Below, piece by piece: positions 1 to 8,082 of a stretch of 64,000 bases of DNA (the first letter of the stretch is position 1; the number at the start of each line of letters is the position of its first letter). The translations under genes were made by a program, and so were the position numbers. The notes below the pieces were generated by a model, which did not search any database, was not told the DNA's origin, and saw only the letters and a list, made by a program, of their open reading frames with translations. Source of the DNA: Streptomyces lavendulae subsp. lavendulae (lineage in GTDB: Bacteria; Actinomycetota; Actinomycetes; Streptomycetales; Streptomycetaceae); assembly GCF_002803845.1 (NCBI RefSeq), contig NZ_CP024985.1, forward strand, positions 4,960,001 to 5,024,000. Direction: 5' to 3'.

Positions 1-78
1 CCCCGGGTGCCAGACGGTCGCGTTCATGTCGATGACGGGCGTCGCGCCCGAATGCCACTGACCCGCCACCGCCGTCAC
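1..78 (-). CDS. 5' end of unidentified protein (partial)
   Basis: A GTG at 78 (minus strand) opens a frame that stays open to the window edge for 26 codons, 24 of which end in G or C. A GAGGG ribosome-binding sequence lies 7 nt upstream. The visible N-terminus reads VTAVAGQWHSGATPVIDMNA and continues TVWHPG. The wording around NATVWHPG is vaguely like the start of hexapeptide-repeat acyltransferases, but 26 residues are too few to name a family, so I do not. Most of the gene lies left of the window. Confidence 0.55.
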   Translation of the reverse strand, partial: MTAVAGQWHSGATPVIDMNATVWHPG

Positions 79-166
79 ACCACTGCCCTCATGCCCCTCA
101 GCGGGGGCGCCGCCCGGCCGCCCGGCCGCCCGGCGACCGGCCGGACAGCCGACGCGCGCGCGGGCC

Positions 167-607
167 TCAGCGCTGCTCGTGGATCTCGATGTCCCGGCTG
201 TCCGCGGCGACCGTGTCGACCGCCCTCGGCATCAGGCCGTGCAGGTGCACCTCCTGGAGCTCCACCGTCGCCACCGCACGGCCCGGGTGCAGGCCCGCGC
301 CGTACTGCGGCGCCCGTACCTTCCACTCGTGCGCCGCGCCGTCGCAGACGGCACCGGTCCCGATGCTGAGCCTGCCCGAGTCCTTCTGGGCGACGGTCAC
401 CCTGATCTGCGTCGCCCCGCCGGGGGACGCGGTCTCGCACCGGTAGGCCCCGTGAAGGGTGATCGCACCGTCCCGGGCGATCTCCGCGTCCGCGCCGACG
501 ACGACGGCCTGCTGATAGACGGTGGCGGCGGCGGGCGCGGCGAACAAAGCGGTGGCGGCCAGTGCGGAGAAGGCGGAGAAGGCCATTCGGCGGGCAGGCG
601 TACGCAT
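167..607 (-). CDS. small secreted protein, DUF6299-like
   Basis: This 146-residue protein opens with MRTPARRMAF, a hydrophobic stretch and AAPAAATVYQ, a good Sec signal peptide with an Ala-x-Ala cleavage site near residue 25. The mature part of about 120 residues contains two cysteines in beta-type segments (YRCETAS and GAVCDG) that could form a disulfide. I recall this pattern as the DUF6299 family of Streptomyces secreted proteins; no biochemical role is known to me. The ATG at 607 is chosen because GGAGGA lies just upstream at 611-616 and longer versions would bury the signal peptide. It is divergent from the lipoprotein gene at 779, and the 171-bp spacer is A/T-richer than the rest. Confidence 0.8.
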   Translation of the reverse strand: MRTPARRMAFSAFSALAATALFAAPAAATVYQQAVVVGADAEIARDGAITLHGAYRCETASPGGATQIRVTVAQKDSGRLSIGTGAVCDGAAHEWKVRAPQYGAGLHPGRAVATVELQEVHLHGLMPRAVDTVAADSRDIEIHEQR

Positions 608-778
608 TCTTCCTCCAGGGGGGAGTGGATGACGGGAATCCGCCGGAACGCATTGTGCTGGCAGTCGGCGGGCAAACGCGCACCGCATACCCGTGTCGGT
701 GTGTGCAATTGCCCGCTCGGGCGCGTGAGACTGGCCGAAATACATCTCCGCACCGAAGATCCCCGAAGGGGTCCCCGT

Positions 779-1390
779 ATGCGCCAGCCCGCTTCCGTCC
801 TCGCCGCCGCCACCCTCCTGCCCGTCCTGCTGCTCGGCGCCACCGCCTGCCAGAGCGCCCCCGAGGGCGCCGCGCTCGCCCCCGCCGCCGCACCCGCCGT
901 CCCGGTCGACGACGGGGCGCCCGGCACCGACGAGGAGCCCGGCGCGCCGGCCCGCGGCGCCGAGGGGGCCGCCGCGAAGGACGCCCATGTGGGTGACTCC
1001 GTACGGGTGCAGGGCAAGGAGGTGGGGCGACACCTCCAGGCCGTGCTCGCCGCCTACGTGGACCCCGCGCTCAGCGTGGAGCCGAACTACGGGCCCCCCG
1101 CCGGGAAGCGCTGGGCCGCCGCCTCCATGTCGTTCGTCAACGTCGGCGGAGCCTCGTACGGGCCCCTCGGGCGCATGTGGGCGTACGACAGCGCGGGAAA
1201 GCGCTACCCCATCGTGCGCACCGGTGAACTGACCACCGGCAAACCACTCGTCTTCGATTCCCTCGCGGTCGGTGAGCGGGCCGAGGGATGGGTGGTGTTC
1301 GAAATTCCGGAAAACACGCGCATTGTGCGGCTGCAGTATGAGGACGCGAACATGCGGGCGAATTCCGGAGGGGGTTTCTGGTCGGTCTAG
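779..1390 (+). CDS. lipoprotein with DUF4352-like domain
   Basis: This 203-residue protein has a lipoprotein signal peptide (MRQPASVLAAATLLPVLLLG followed by ATAC), so the mature protein would start at the cysteine near residue 24 and sit on the outer face of the membrane. An Ala/Pro/Glu-rich linker runs to about residue 75. The C-terminal 120 residues (VGDSVRVQ..., WAAASMSFVNVG..., AEGWVVFEIPE) have the beta-sandwich pattern of DUF4352-type (MPT63-like) extracellular domains. The start at 779 is the one that gives a proper signal peptide. Function unknown; a binding or signalling lipoprotein is the most one can infer. Confidence 0.82.
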   Translation: MRQPASVLAAATLLPVLLLGATACQSAPEGAALAPAAAPAVPVDDGAPGTDEEPGAPARGAEGAAAKDAHVGDSVRVQGKEVGRHLQAVLAAYVDPALSVEPNYGPPAGKRWAAASMSFVNVGGASYGPLGRMWAYDSAGKRYPIVRTGELTTGKPLVFDSLAVGERAEGWVVFEIPENTRIVRLQYEDANMRANSGGGFWSV

Positions 1391-1447
1391 CCCGCCCGGG
1401 TGAAAGGCCGTGAAAGGGCCGGGTTCCAGAGCACTAAGGTGCGGCGC

Positions 1448-1942
1448 ATGACTTCAACGCAAGCCGAAATCGACCGGTCCCAGCTCGGCACCCTTTCCGT
1501 GCTCGCCTGGATCGGTGACCCCTCCGAAGGGCACGACATCCCGTACCTCCTCGCCTACACCCTCGGCGACGGCCCGCAGGGCCGGGAGGCGGGCGAGAGG
1601 GCCGCGCGCGGATTGCTGGAGGAGATCGGCCTGCCCATCGGCGACGTGGTCATGGACGGCACCCGCAGTCCGCGCACCTTCGCCGTGCAGATCCTCCTCG
1701 CGGGCAACCAGGTCGCCCTGACCCTGCCCGGCCTGAACGCGACCTGCACCGCCCCCGACGAGTGGGTCGCCGCGGCCGTCGAGAGCGGCCAGGCGTACTT
1801 CCTGTTCGCCACGCGCGCCTGGCCCGAGGCCGTCCCCGGCAAGCCGGTCACCCCCGAGCTCCTGCAGGCCTTCGCCGGCGACGAGGAAGTGCTGACCAGC
1901 AGCGCCCACTGCGTCCTGACGGTGCAGAGCCTCCAGCAGTAG
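1448..1942 (+). CDS. conserved hypothetical protein, DUF5949-like
   Basis: A 164-residue soluble protein beginning MTSTQAEIDRSQLGTLSVLA. It has no signal peptide, membrane segment or catalytic motif that I recognise. The pattern LGTLSVLAWIG, PYLLAYTLGDGPQG, YFLFATRAWPEAVPG, LLQAFAGDEEVL resembles the Streptomyces DUF5949 family. The ATG at 1448 is preferred over an in-frame ATG at 1400 because family resemblance begins there and the earlier one would run into the spacer after the lipoprotein gene. It is transcribed in the same direction as the lipoprotein, 57 bp downstream, and may be cotranscribed. Confidence 0.78.
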   Translation: MTSTQAEIDRSQLGTLSVLAWIGDPSEGHDIPYLLAYTLGDGPQGREAGERAARGLLEEIGLPIGDVVMDGTRSPRTFAVQILLAGNQVALTLPGLNATCTAPDEWVAAAVESGQAYFLFATRAWPEAVPGKPVTPELLQAFAGDEEVLTSSAHCVLTVQSLQQ

Positions 1943-2008
1943 ACGGGGCCGCGCTCCGGCCGCCGGGCTCCCAGCCCGCCCGGTGGCCGGTCCCCCCCCC
2001 GCCTGCCG

Positions 2009-3274
2009 TCACACTTCGGCGTGGGGGCAGTCGAAGGCGAAGCGCAGCGAGCGCACCCGGTTGTCGAAGCTGGACCCCGCCAGATCGGGCAGCCCCACCG
2101 CCCGCAGCCCCACCGGACGGGTCAGCAGCTCGCGGAAGAGCGCCTTCATCTCCACCCGGGCCAGGTGCGCGCCCAGGCAGAAGTGCGGACCGCCACCCCC
2201 GAACCCCAGATGAGGGTTGGGCGAGCGGGTGATGTCGAAGGCGTCCGGATCGGGGAAGACCGCCTCGTCACGGTTGGCGGAGGCGTAGTACAGCACCACC
2301 TTGTCGCCGGGCCGGAACACGTGCCCGCCCAGAGCGTGTTCGGCCACCACCGTCCGGCGGAACTGGATGATCGGCGTCGAATGCCGGATCATCTCGTCCA
2401 CCGCGCCGTCCGCGTACTTCTCGAAGTCCGACAGCAACAGGTCCCGCTGCTCCGGGAAGTCCGTCAGCAGCGTCAGCCCGTGCGTGATGGCGTTACGCGT
2501 CGTCTCCACCCCGGCCACCATCAGCAGACTGAAGAACGCGCCCAGCTGACGGGCCCCGAGCGCCTGGCCGTCGACGTTCGCGCAGACCAGCGCCGAGATC
2601 AGATCGTCGGTGGGGTGCCTGCGCCGCTCCCGCCCGATCCCCGCGACCATCCGCTGCATCCGCGCCAGCGCCCGCAGCCCCCGCCCCGGCATCCGCAGCC
2701 GCGACGCCAGACCCCGCTCCACCCCGATGTGCTCCGACGCGTGGTTGACCCGGTCCGCGATCTCCGCCCGGTAGCGCTCCGGGATGCCCATCATGTTGCA
2801 GATGACCTCCAGCGGCAGCCGGGAGGCCACCGCCGAGACGAACTCGTCCGGCCGCCCCTCCAGCACGTCGTCCACGATCCGCGCCGCGACCGCGTGGATG
2901 TCCTCCTCGGCGGCCGCCAGCAGGCGGGGCGTGAAGGCCCGCTGCACGATCTTGCGCAGCTGCGCGTGGTCCGGACCGTCCAGGTTGACCATCGAGTCCC
3001 CGAACAGCGCCCGCACCCACCGGGCCGGCTCCGGCGTGGTGACCCCGGGCGCGCTGGCGAACACCTTGGGCAGCCGGCTCGCCTCCTGCACGTCCGCGTG
3101 CCGGACCAGCGCCCAGTGGCCAGCCCCTTCCGGGACGAACACCGGGGACGGCAGCGCGCGCAGGCGCGCGAAGGCGGCCAGGCGCCGGTCCGGCGGAAGC
3201 TGCCAGAAACCCGGCTCGGCCAGTTCCGCTCCGGGACCGGTCGCGGTGCCCTGCCGTTGCGGGGGGAGTGTCAT
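2009..3274 (-). CDS. cytochrome P450 (CYP124/125/142-like)
   Basis: A 421-residue haem monooxygenase. Diagnostic motifs are present in order: the I-helix oxygen-activation motif AGVETT at about residue 252, the K-helix ExxR (EMIR) at about 294, and the haem-binding loop FGGGGPHFCLG with the ligand cysteine at about 365. The sequences around PNPHLGFGGGGPHFCLGAHLAR and VVEDALGG-type strands are closest, in my memory, to the actinobacterial CYP124/125/142 group that hydroxylates sterol or branched lipid side chains. That substrate class is an inference from motif flavour only. No ferredoxin gene is adjacent. It lies 134 bp downstream of the LtrA gene on the same strand and could be cotranscribed. 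Confidence 0.93.
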   Translation of the reverse strand: MTLPPQRQGTATGPGAELAEPGFWQLPPDRRLAAFARLRALPSPVFVPEGAGHWALVRHADVQEASRLPKVFASAPGVTTPEPARWVRALFGDSMVNLDGPDHAQLRKIVQRAFTPRLLAAAEEDIHAVAARIVDDVLEGRPDEFVSAVASRLPLEVICNMMGIPERYRAEIADRVNHASEHIGVERGLASRLRMPGRGLRALARMQRMVAGIGRERRRHPTDDLISALVCANVDGQALGARQLGAFFSLLMVAGVETTRNAITHGLTLLTDFPEQRDLLLSDFEKYADGAVDEMIRHSTPIIQFRRTVVAEHALGGHVFRPGDKVVLYYASANRDEAVFPDPDAFDITRSPNPHLGFGGGGPHFCLGAHLARVEMKALFRELLTRPVGLRAVGLPDLAGSSFDNRVRSLRFAFDCPHAEV

Positions 3275-3408
3275 GGGACCGTCTCTTCCTGTCGCCGTGG
3301 TGCGTGATGTGTCTGGCGTGCCGTACGTGGTGCGCCGTGCTGCAGAACGGATCCACGGCCACGGGAGTGACGGCCCCACGGCCGGCGCCTGGCCGCGGGC
3401 CCCGGAGC

Positions 3409-4575
3409 TCAGACGGCGACGGCCGCCCGCGACCCGCCCCGCACCGAGAGGGTCTGGCCCACCGCCACGGTCGCCGTCGCGACCAGGCCCGCGTAGAACA
3501 CGGCGTAGGCACCCGTCCACGTGCACGCCAGGATCGCCACGGCCGCCCCCGGCAGCACCAGCTGCTGGGCCGGACCCCGCTTGAAGTGCCGGGAGTGCAG
3601 CAGCCACACCATCATCAGGAACAACGCCGTCGGGACGGTGACGGCGGCGTTCGCGGCCACCTGCGAAATGTGGGCCTTGCCCACCGCGTGCTCCACCGCG
3701 ACCTCGATCCCCGCACCGATCGCCGCCCCCGAGGCGAAGATCAGCAGATGGCCGTACCCCCACGGGATCGCCTCCCGGTTGGACGTCAGCCGCTCGTGCA
3801 TCGGCACCGCGAAGTAGATCCACCACGCGGCGAACACGATCAACAGCCCGCCCGCGGCGATCGGCAGCAGCTCGCCGAGGGCCTCGTGCTCGTCGATCGC
3901 CGACTTCACGGCCACCGTGCTCGCGGCGATCGTCTCGCCGAGCACGATGATGGTGAACAGCCCGTACCGCTCCGCGATGTGGTGCGCGTGCCACGGCGTC
4001 TGGTGCCCCCGCTCGGCCAGCACCGGAACCAACAGCTCCGCCGCCACCAGCACCAGGAACAGCCACCGCTTCGATTCGTTCGGGGCGAACAGCAGCGCCA
4101 CCCAGCCCGCCTGGCAGAGCACCAGCCCCGCCGCGTACTTCAACGCCGCCGTACGGGCCGCACCGCTCTCCCCGGACGCCGCCCGCAGCCACTGCGCCGT
4201 CAACGCCACCCGCATGATCAGGTAGCCGATGACGGCCACCGTCCAGTCGTTGTCGTTGAAGGCCCGGCTCACCCCCGCCGCGTAGACCAGCACACCGGCG
4301 ATCTGCACGAGCGTCGCGATCCGGTACGGCACGTCGTCACAGTCGTAGGCCGACGCGAACCACGTGAAGTTCATCCAAGCCCACCACACCCCGAAGAAGA
4401 CGAAGAAGTACCCGATCACCCCGCTCCCCGGATGGCCCTCCGCCAGCGAGTGCACCAGACACTGGCCGGCCTGGGCGATCGCGACGACGAAACAGAGATC
4501 GAAGAACAGCTCCAGCGGGGTCGCCGCCCGGTGGTCCTCGTCGCGGCTGCGCGCGGTCATCGGTACGTACGTCAT
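3409..4575 (-). CDS. low temperature requirement protein A family membrane protein
   Basis: A 388-residue integral membrane protein with about ten hydrophobic segments. It carries the LtrA-family signatures TPLELFFDLCFVVAIAQ near the N-terminus, HHIAERYGLFTIIVLGET in the middle, and a Trp-rich second segment (FGVWWAWMNFTWFASAYD). LtrA proteins are widespread in bacteria; the name comes from a Listeria cold-growth locus and the transported or bound molecule is unknown. The ATG at 4575 is used; an in-frame ATG at 4560 (MTARSRDED) is an equally reasonable start. The P450 gene follows downstream. Confidence 0.88.
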   Translation of the reverse strand: MTYVPMTARSRDEDHRAATPLELFFDLCFVVAIAQAGQCLVHSLAEGHPGSGVIGYFFVFFGVWWAWMNFTWFASAYDCDDVPYRIATLVQIAGVLVYAAGVSRAFNDNDWTVAVIGYLIMRVALTAQWLRAASGESGAARTAALKYAAGLVLCQAGWVALLFAPNESKRWLFLVLVAAELLVPVLAERGHQTPWHAHHIAERYGLFTIIVLGETIAASTVAVKSAIDEHEALGELLPIAAGGLLIVFAAWWIYFAVPMHERLTSNREAIPWGYGHLLIFASGAAIGAGIEVAVEHAVGKAHISQVAANAAVTVPTALFLMMVWLLHSRHFKRGPAQQLVLPGAAVAILACTWTGAYAVFYAGLVATATVAVGQTLSVRGGSRAAVAV

Positions 4576-4825
4576 ACCGCCCAGCACAGCAGTGCCCGGC
4601 CGCCTGACCGCCGAGGCGCGCGGCCCGCACCCCACGGGTACCCCGGGCGGACTCGTAACGACCCACCCCCAGCCGGGCCCTCCACAGCCCCCCGGCCAAC
4701 GCCCCCGACACCGTCCGTACCCCCGCCGCACCACCGAAACGCCCCGCACCCACCGGGCACGCCACCACCGCGACCCGGCGCCGCCATGGGGCGTCAGGAC
4801 ACTTCCCGAGGTTCAGGACCACGTC

Positions 4826-5113
4826 ATGGGTTCCGCCACGCAGCAAGCGCCAGAGGCGCTCGCCGATCCGGCGCGGTACCGTCCGGGCCGCACCATCACC
4901 GACTGGACGCCGCAGGACCCGGCCTTCTGGCGCACCACCGGCAAGAAGGTCGCCACCCGCAATCCGTGGATCGCGGTCCCGGCCCTGCTGGTGGCCTTCG
5001 TCATCGGCTTCCACGCGACCTGTCTCGCCGTGTGCTGGTGGTTCTGCGCCCGCAAGGGCGCCGAGGCCCCCAGCCGGACCGGGCGGGCGGTGGGGGTCGC
5101 CGTACCCTGGACG
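4826..5113 (+). pseudogene. narK-type nitrate/nitrite transporter, internally deleted remnant
   Basis: The N-terminal part (RTITDWTPQDPAFWRTTGKK followed by VATRNPWIAVPALL) is the characteristic beginning of NarK-family major-facilitator transporters: acidic DW-P-D-FW segment, TG, RN-W-I and the start of the first membrane helix. It then jumps directly to FHATCLAVCWWFCARKGAE, which looks like the end of the twelfth helix and the C-terminal tail. About 370 residues of the usual 450 are missing, so it cannot be a transporter. The frame has no stop of its own before the next gene; it continues open, overlapping the CDS at 5115. I call it a deletion pseudogene. Confidence 0.7.
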
Positions 5114-5114
5114 C

Positions 5115-5372
5115 ATGAGCACCTCCGCCGCCCCCGACCCGCTGCCCGAGTCCGCCGAGACGCCTGCCGCGACGCCTTCTCCGGCCCCGGCCCCGGCACC
5201 GGCGCCGTCGGCACCGGCTCCCAGGCCGCGCCCCCGGCTGATCTTCGACGACCCGCTGGACCAGCAGTCGTCGGACGACACCGACCGGGGCTGGGGCGAG
5301 CGGCCGCCCGCCGGCGGAAGCGCGGCCGACCTGGCCCGCTTCCTCGACGAGAAGCCCCCGCACCACATCTGA
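5115..5372 (+). CDS. small conserved Streptomyces protein
   Basis: An 85-residue protein. The first 40 residues are Ala/Pro-rich low complexity; the C-terminal half (RLIFDDPLDQQSSDDTDRGW and ADLARFLDEKPPHHI) is the conserved part in Streptomyces homologues as I remember them. There is no membrane segment, cysteine motif or known domain. It overlaps the read-through frame of the narK remnant and ends 13 bp from the end of mscL, which converges on it. Function unknown. Confidence 0.75.
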   Translation: MSTSAAPDPLPESAETPAATPSPAPAPAPAPSAPAPRPRPRLIFDDPLDQQSSDDTDRGWGERPPAGGSAADLARFLDEKPPHHI

Positions 5373-5385
5373 TCCGCCCGAGCGG

Positions 5386-5886
5386 TCAGAAGGCGTCCCG
5401 CGCCCCCGGAGCCTGGCCGTTGCCGCCGTTCGAGCCCCGCTGCGCCACCAGGGCGTCGCGGATCTCCTTGAGGACCTCCAGCTCGGTGATCTCCATGGTC
5501 TCCTTCACCCCCTCCTTGGCCTTGCGGCGCGCCTCCTGCCTGGCCAGGTACTTCGCCATCGGCAGGACCATCAGGAAGTAGACGACCGCCGCGGTGATCA
5601 GGAAGGTCAGTGCGGCGTTGAGGACCGATCCCCACAGGATGTTGACGCCGATCGGATCGCCCTTCGCGTCGACGCCACAGAAGCCCTTCAGGCACGAGGT
5701 GTAGACATCCAGGCTTTTGGTGCCGATGGCGCCCACGAGCGGGCTGATGATGCCCTTCACGATCGAGTTCACGATGTTCGTGAACGCGGCGCCGATGACC
5801 ACGGCCACCGCCAGGTCCACCACGTTGCCGCGCATCAGGAAGGCCTTGAAGCCCGCCAGCACGCTCTCCTTCTTCTTCTCGCCCAC
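5386..5886 (-). CDS. mscL: large-conductance mechanosensitive channel MscL
   Basis: MscL forms a homopentameric channel in the cytoplasmic membrane that opens under membrane tension to release solutes in hypo-osmotic shock. The 166-residue product shows the amphipathic N-terminal helix (ESVLAGFKAFLMRGNVVDLA), TM1 (VAVVIGAAFTNIVNSIVKGI), a periplasmic loop of about 45 residues that contains a Cys pair (TSCLKGFCGVD), TM2 (NAALTFLITAAVVYFLMVLP) and a charged C-terminal helix (ELEVLKEIRDAL). The GTG at 5886 is chosen because AAAGG lies 7 nt upstream and it begins at the family N-terminus (GEKKKESVLAGFKAFL); an ATG at 5925 would add 13 poorly conserved residues. The extra loop cysteines are unlike E. 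coli MscL. Confidence 0.95.
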   Translation of the reverse strand: MGEKKKESVLAGFKAFLMRGNVVDLAVAVVIGAAFTNIVNSIVKGIISPLVGAIGTKSLDVYTSCLKGFCGVDAKGDPIGVNILWGSVLNAALTFLITAAVVYFLMVLPMAKYLARQEARRKAKEGVKETMEITELEVLKEIRDALVAQRGSNGGNGQAPGARDAF

Positions 5887-6009
5887 CGCTGTGCCTTTCT
5901 CTGGAACCGCTGAATGCGGAGTCAACTGTTCCGAAAGTTACGGCAGTCCGAGTCCACAGTGTCCAATCGAGCCACACATCAAGGCGACTTGACTGGGCGT
6001 GCGTGCGAA

Positions 6010-6543
6010 TCAGCACAACGTCACCGCCAGCCGCGCCACCGCGCCCGCGCCCACCAGGGCCCGCGCGGTGTCCCGGGGGACGGACAGCACCACCAGCGCG
6101 CCACCGTCCCCGACGCCCTTCTCCGGCTCGGGCACCTCGGCGACCCGGGCTCCGGCCGCCACCACACGGGGCGGGCCGGTCCGCTCCGCCGCGACCACGT
6201 CCACCCGGTCCCCGGGGCGCAGCAGCCGCACCGTCGCCGCGTCCGCGATGCGCACGGGTGCCGACACCAGCCGCACCACCGCCGCCGGCGGCTTCGCCAC
6301 GGGCGGGGCCGCGCCCCGGGAGGCGCGGGCCTGCGCCCCGCCCACCGCCAGGGCCGCCGCCACGACGGCCAGCCCGGCCGCGGTGGCCCGCCTGCGTCGG
6401 CGCACCGCGCGCCGCAGCCGGCCCCCGGCCCGGCCCACGCGGAGCGGGGGGAAGGGGGGAACGGGGCGCGCGGGGGGACACGTAGAAGACGAGGGGGAGG
6501 GGGAGGAGGGCGAGCAGGGGGGACGGGCAGGGGTCCTGGACAT
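6010..6543 (-). CDS. SAF-domain (CpaB/RcpC-like) protein
   Basis: A 177-residue protein with an Arg/Pro-rich cytoplasmic N-terminus, one membrane anchor at about residues 50-70 (ATAAGLAVVAAALAVGG) and an extracytoplasmic C-terminus. The latter (VRIADAATVRLLRPGDRVDVVA, then VLSVPRDTARALVGAGAVAR) has the pattern of SAF/RcpC domains found in Flp pilus assembly CpaB proteins. No other pilus genes are nearby, and stand-alone SAF proteins beside mscL are usual in Streptomyces as I remember, so a pilus role is not implied. The ATG at 6543 is chosen over a GTG at 6552. Confidence 0.8.
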   Translation of the reverse strand: MSRTPARPPCSPSSPSPSSSTCPPARPVPPFPPLRVGRAGGRLRRAVRRRRRATAAGLAVVAAALAVGGAQARASRGAAPPVAKPPAAVVRLVSAPVRIADAATVRLLRPGDRVDVVAAERTGPPRVVAAGARVAEVPEPEKGVGDGGALVVLSVPRDTARALVGAGAVARLAVTLC

Positions 6544-6744
6544 GGTGAGCACCGCCGAGCCGATCGGGATCCGGTGTCCGGGTCCATCGCCCGGACCCCC
6601 TCACGATCCGCCGTTCCGCCCGACCCGGCACCGGCCTGTGGACGGTCCCCAGGTTGTGGACAACCCCGTCACCCTCACGGGTGGGCCCGGAGGCCACCCC
6701 ACCCGATGCCCGGGCCGCGGCTTCCTCCACGCGATCATCGACGC

Positions 6745-7107
6745 ATGAGCCAGTACTACAACATGGGTGACGAGGTCCTCTGGAACCCGGCGACAGGAGT
6801 CTCCCGGCTCTTCCTCGCGCAGGTGGCCGCCTTCGAGCGGGAACTGGGGATCCCCTCCGGGATCGGGCACATGGAGGCCGACGACAGCGAGGTCGACCCC
6901 GTGGGGCTCGCCCGGTTCGCCGAGGAGCTCGTGAGCCGGTACCTGCGCGGCAGCCATCCCGTCGCCGCCGCGCTGTCCGAAGGGTTCACCGCCGTCGTGG
7001 CGGCCCTGGCCGCGAACGCCCGGATCCCCCTCGACCTGGGGGAGGGGGACCGGGCGGACCGGCTCCGCGAACTCGTCCGCGGGATGCGGCCGGCCGTGAG
7101 CGGCTGA
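6745..7107 (+). CDS. conserved hypothetical protein, DUF6086-like
   Basis: A 120-residue acidic soluble protein starting MSQYYNMGDEVLWNPATGVS. The pattern of NPATGVSRLF, FERELGIPSGIGHMEADDSE and VDPVGLARFAEEL resembles the DUF6086 family of actinomycetes. I see no catalytic motif. It stands alone between the SAF-domain gene (divergent) and mtnP (convergent). After its stop a short GGCTGAGCC tandem repeat (three copies near 7098-7128) occupies the spacer. Confidence 0.75.
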   Translation: MSQYYNMGDEVLWNPATGVSRLFLAQVAAFERELGIPSGIGHMEADDSEVDPVGLARFAEELVSRYLRGSHPVAAALSEGFTAVVAALAANARIPLDLGEGDRADRLRELVRGMRPAVSG

Positions 7108-7165
7108 GCCGGCTGAGCCGGCTGAGCCGGACGGGGGAAGGCGAGGCCGGGGGGGGGAAACGTGG

Positions 7166-7999
7166 CTACGGGAGCTCGATGCCGAGGTCCCAGCCGTCGT
7201 GGGCATGGGTGCACAGGCAGGAGCGGGACGCGGTCGGCGGGAGGGCCGCGACGGCGTCGAACAGGACCTCGCGCAGCCGGCCGACGTTCTCGCCGAACAC
7301 CTTGAGCACCTCCGTGTGGGAGACGCCCTCGCCCGTCTCGGCGCCCGCGTCCAGGTCGGTGACCAGGGCCATCGAGGTGTAGCAGAGTCCCAGCTCGCGG
7401 GCGAGGACCGCCTCCGGGTGCCCGGTCATGCCGACCACCGACCAGCCCGCCGCCGCGTGCCAGCGCGATTCCGCCCGCGTGGAGAACCGGGGCCCTTCTA
7501 TGACGACCATCGTGCCGCCGTCCACCGGCTCCCAGCCGCGCCCCCGCGCTGATTCGAGCGCCACCGTGCGCCCGACGGGGCAGTACGGGTCGGCGAAGGT
7601 CGTGTGCACCACGTTGGGGACGCTGCCGTCCGGCAGCGGCTCCCCGTCGAAGTAGGTCTGGGCGCGGGACTTCGTACGGTCGACCAGCTGGTCCGGGACG
7701 AGCAGCGTGCCCGGCCCGTACTCGGCCCGCAGCCCGCCCACCGCGCACGGGCCCAGCACCTGGCGGACACCGACCGAGCGCAGCGCCCACAGGTTGGCCC
7801 GGTAGTTGATCTTGTGTGGGGGCACGGTGTGGCTGCGCCCGTGCCGGGGCAGGAAGGCGACCTGGCGCCCGGCCAGCTCACCCAGGTACAGGGAGTCGCT
7901 GGGGGGCCCGTACGGGGTCTCCACCTGGATCTCCGAGACGTCGTCCAGGAAGGAGTAGAAGCCCGAGCCGCCGATGACACCGATCTCTGCGTTGACCAT
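7166..7999 (-). CDS. mtnP: S-methyl-5'-thioadenosine phosphorylase (MTAP family)
   Basis: This 277-residue enzyme cleaves 5'-methylthioadenosine with phosphate to adenine and 5-methylthioribose-1-phosphate in methionine and purine salvage. Family motifs are visible in order: the phosphate loop GVIGGSGFY at residues 6-14, RHGRSHTVPPHKINYRANLW at about 52-71, the nucleoside-binding loop MVVIEGPRFSTRAESR at about 164-180 and GMTGHPEAVLARELG. Methylthioinosine or general purine-nucleoside specificity cannot be excluded from sequence. It is downstream of the FmdB gene but separated from it by a strong hairpin, so it probably has its own promoter. Confidence 0.93.
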   Translation of the reverse strand: MVNAEIGVIGGSGFYSFLDDVSEIQVETPYGPPSDSLYLGELAGRQVAFLPRHGRSHTVPPHKINYRANLWALRSVGVRQVLGPCAVGGLRAEYGPGTLLVPDQLVDRTKSRAQTYFDGEPLPDGSVPNVVHTTFADPYCPVGRTVALESARGRGWEPVDGGTMVVIEGPRFSTRAESRWHAAAGWSVVGMTGHPEAVLARELGLCYTSMALVTDLDAGAETGEGVSHTEVLKVFGENVGRLREVLFDAVAALPPTASRSCLCTHAHDGWDLGIELP

Positions 8000-8023
8000 G
8001 GCGCCACCCTAACCGGGTACGCG

Positions 8024-8060
8024 TAAGGCCCCGCCGCCCAGGAGGGCGAGCGGGGCCTTA
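8024..8060 (-). terminator. hairpin terminator after the FmdB gene
   Basis: A perfect 11-bp inverted repeat, TAAGGCCCCGC at 8024-8034 and GCGGGGCCTTA at 8050-8060, encloses a second nested inverted repeat (CGCCC / GGGCG). It sits 23 bp after the FmdB gene stop on the minus strand and before the mtnP start. There is no long U tract, as is usual in Streptomyces. Confidence 0.75.
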
Positions 8061-8082
8061 CGGAAAAAGGAAGGCGTACGGG

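Noticed and set aside
2009..4575. P450 plus LtrA as part of a secondary-metabolite cluster
   Set aside because: No polyketide, peptide-synthetase, terpene or tailoring genes surround them; the neighbours are ordinary core genes.
6655..6663. Exact DnaA box (TGTGGACAA) upstream of the DUF6086-like gene
   Set aside because: It is a single isolated box; no cluster, no dnaA or dnaN gene and no A/T-rich unwinding region, so it is not evidence of an origin.
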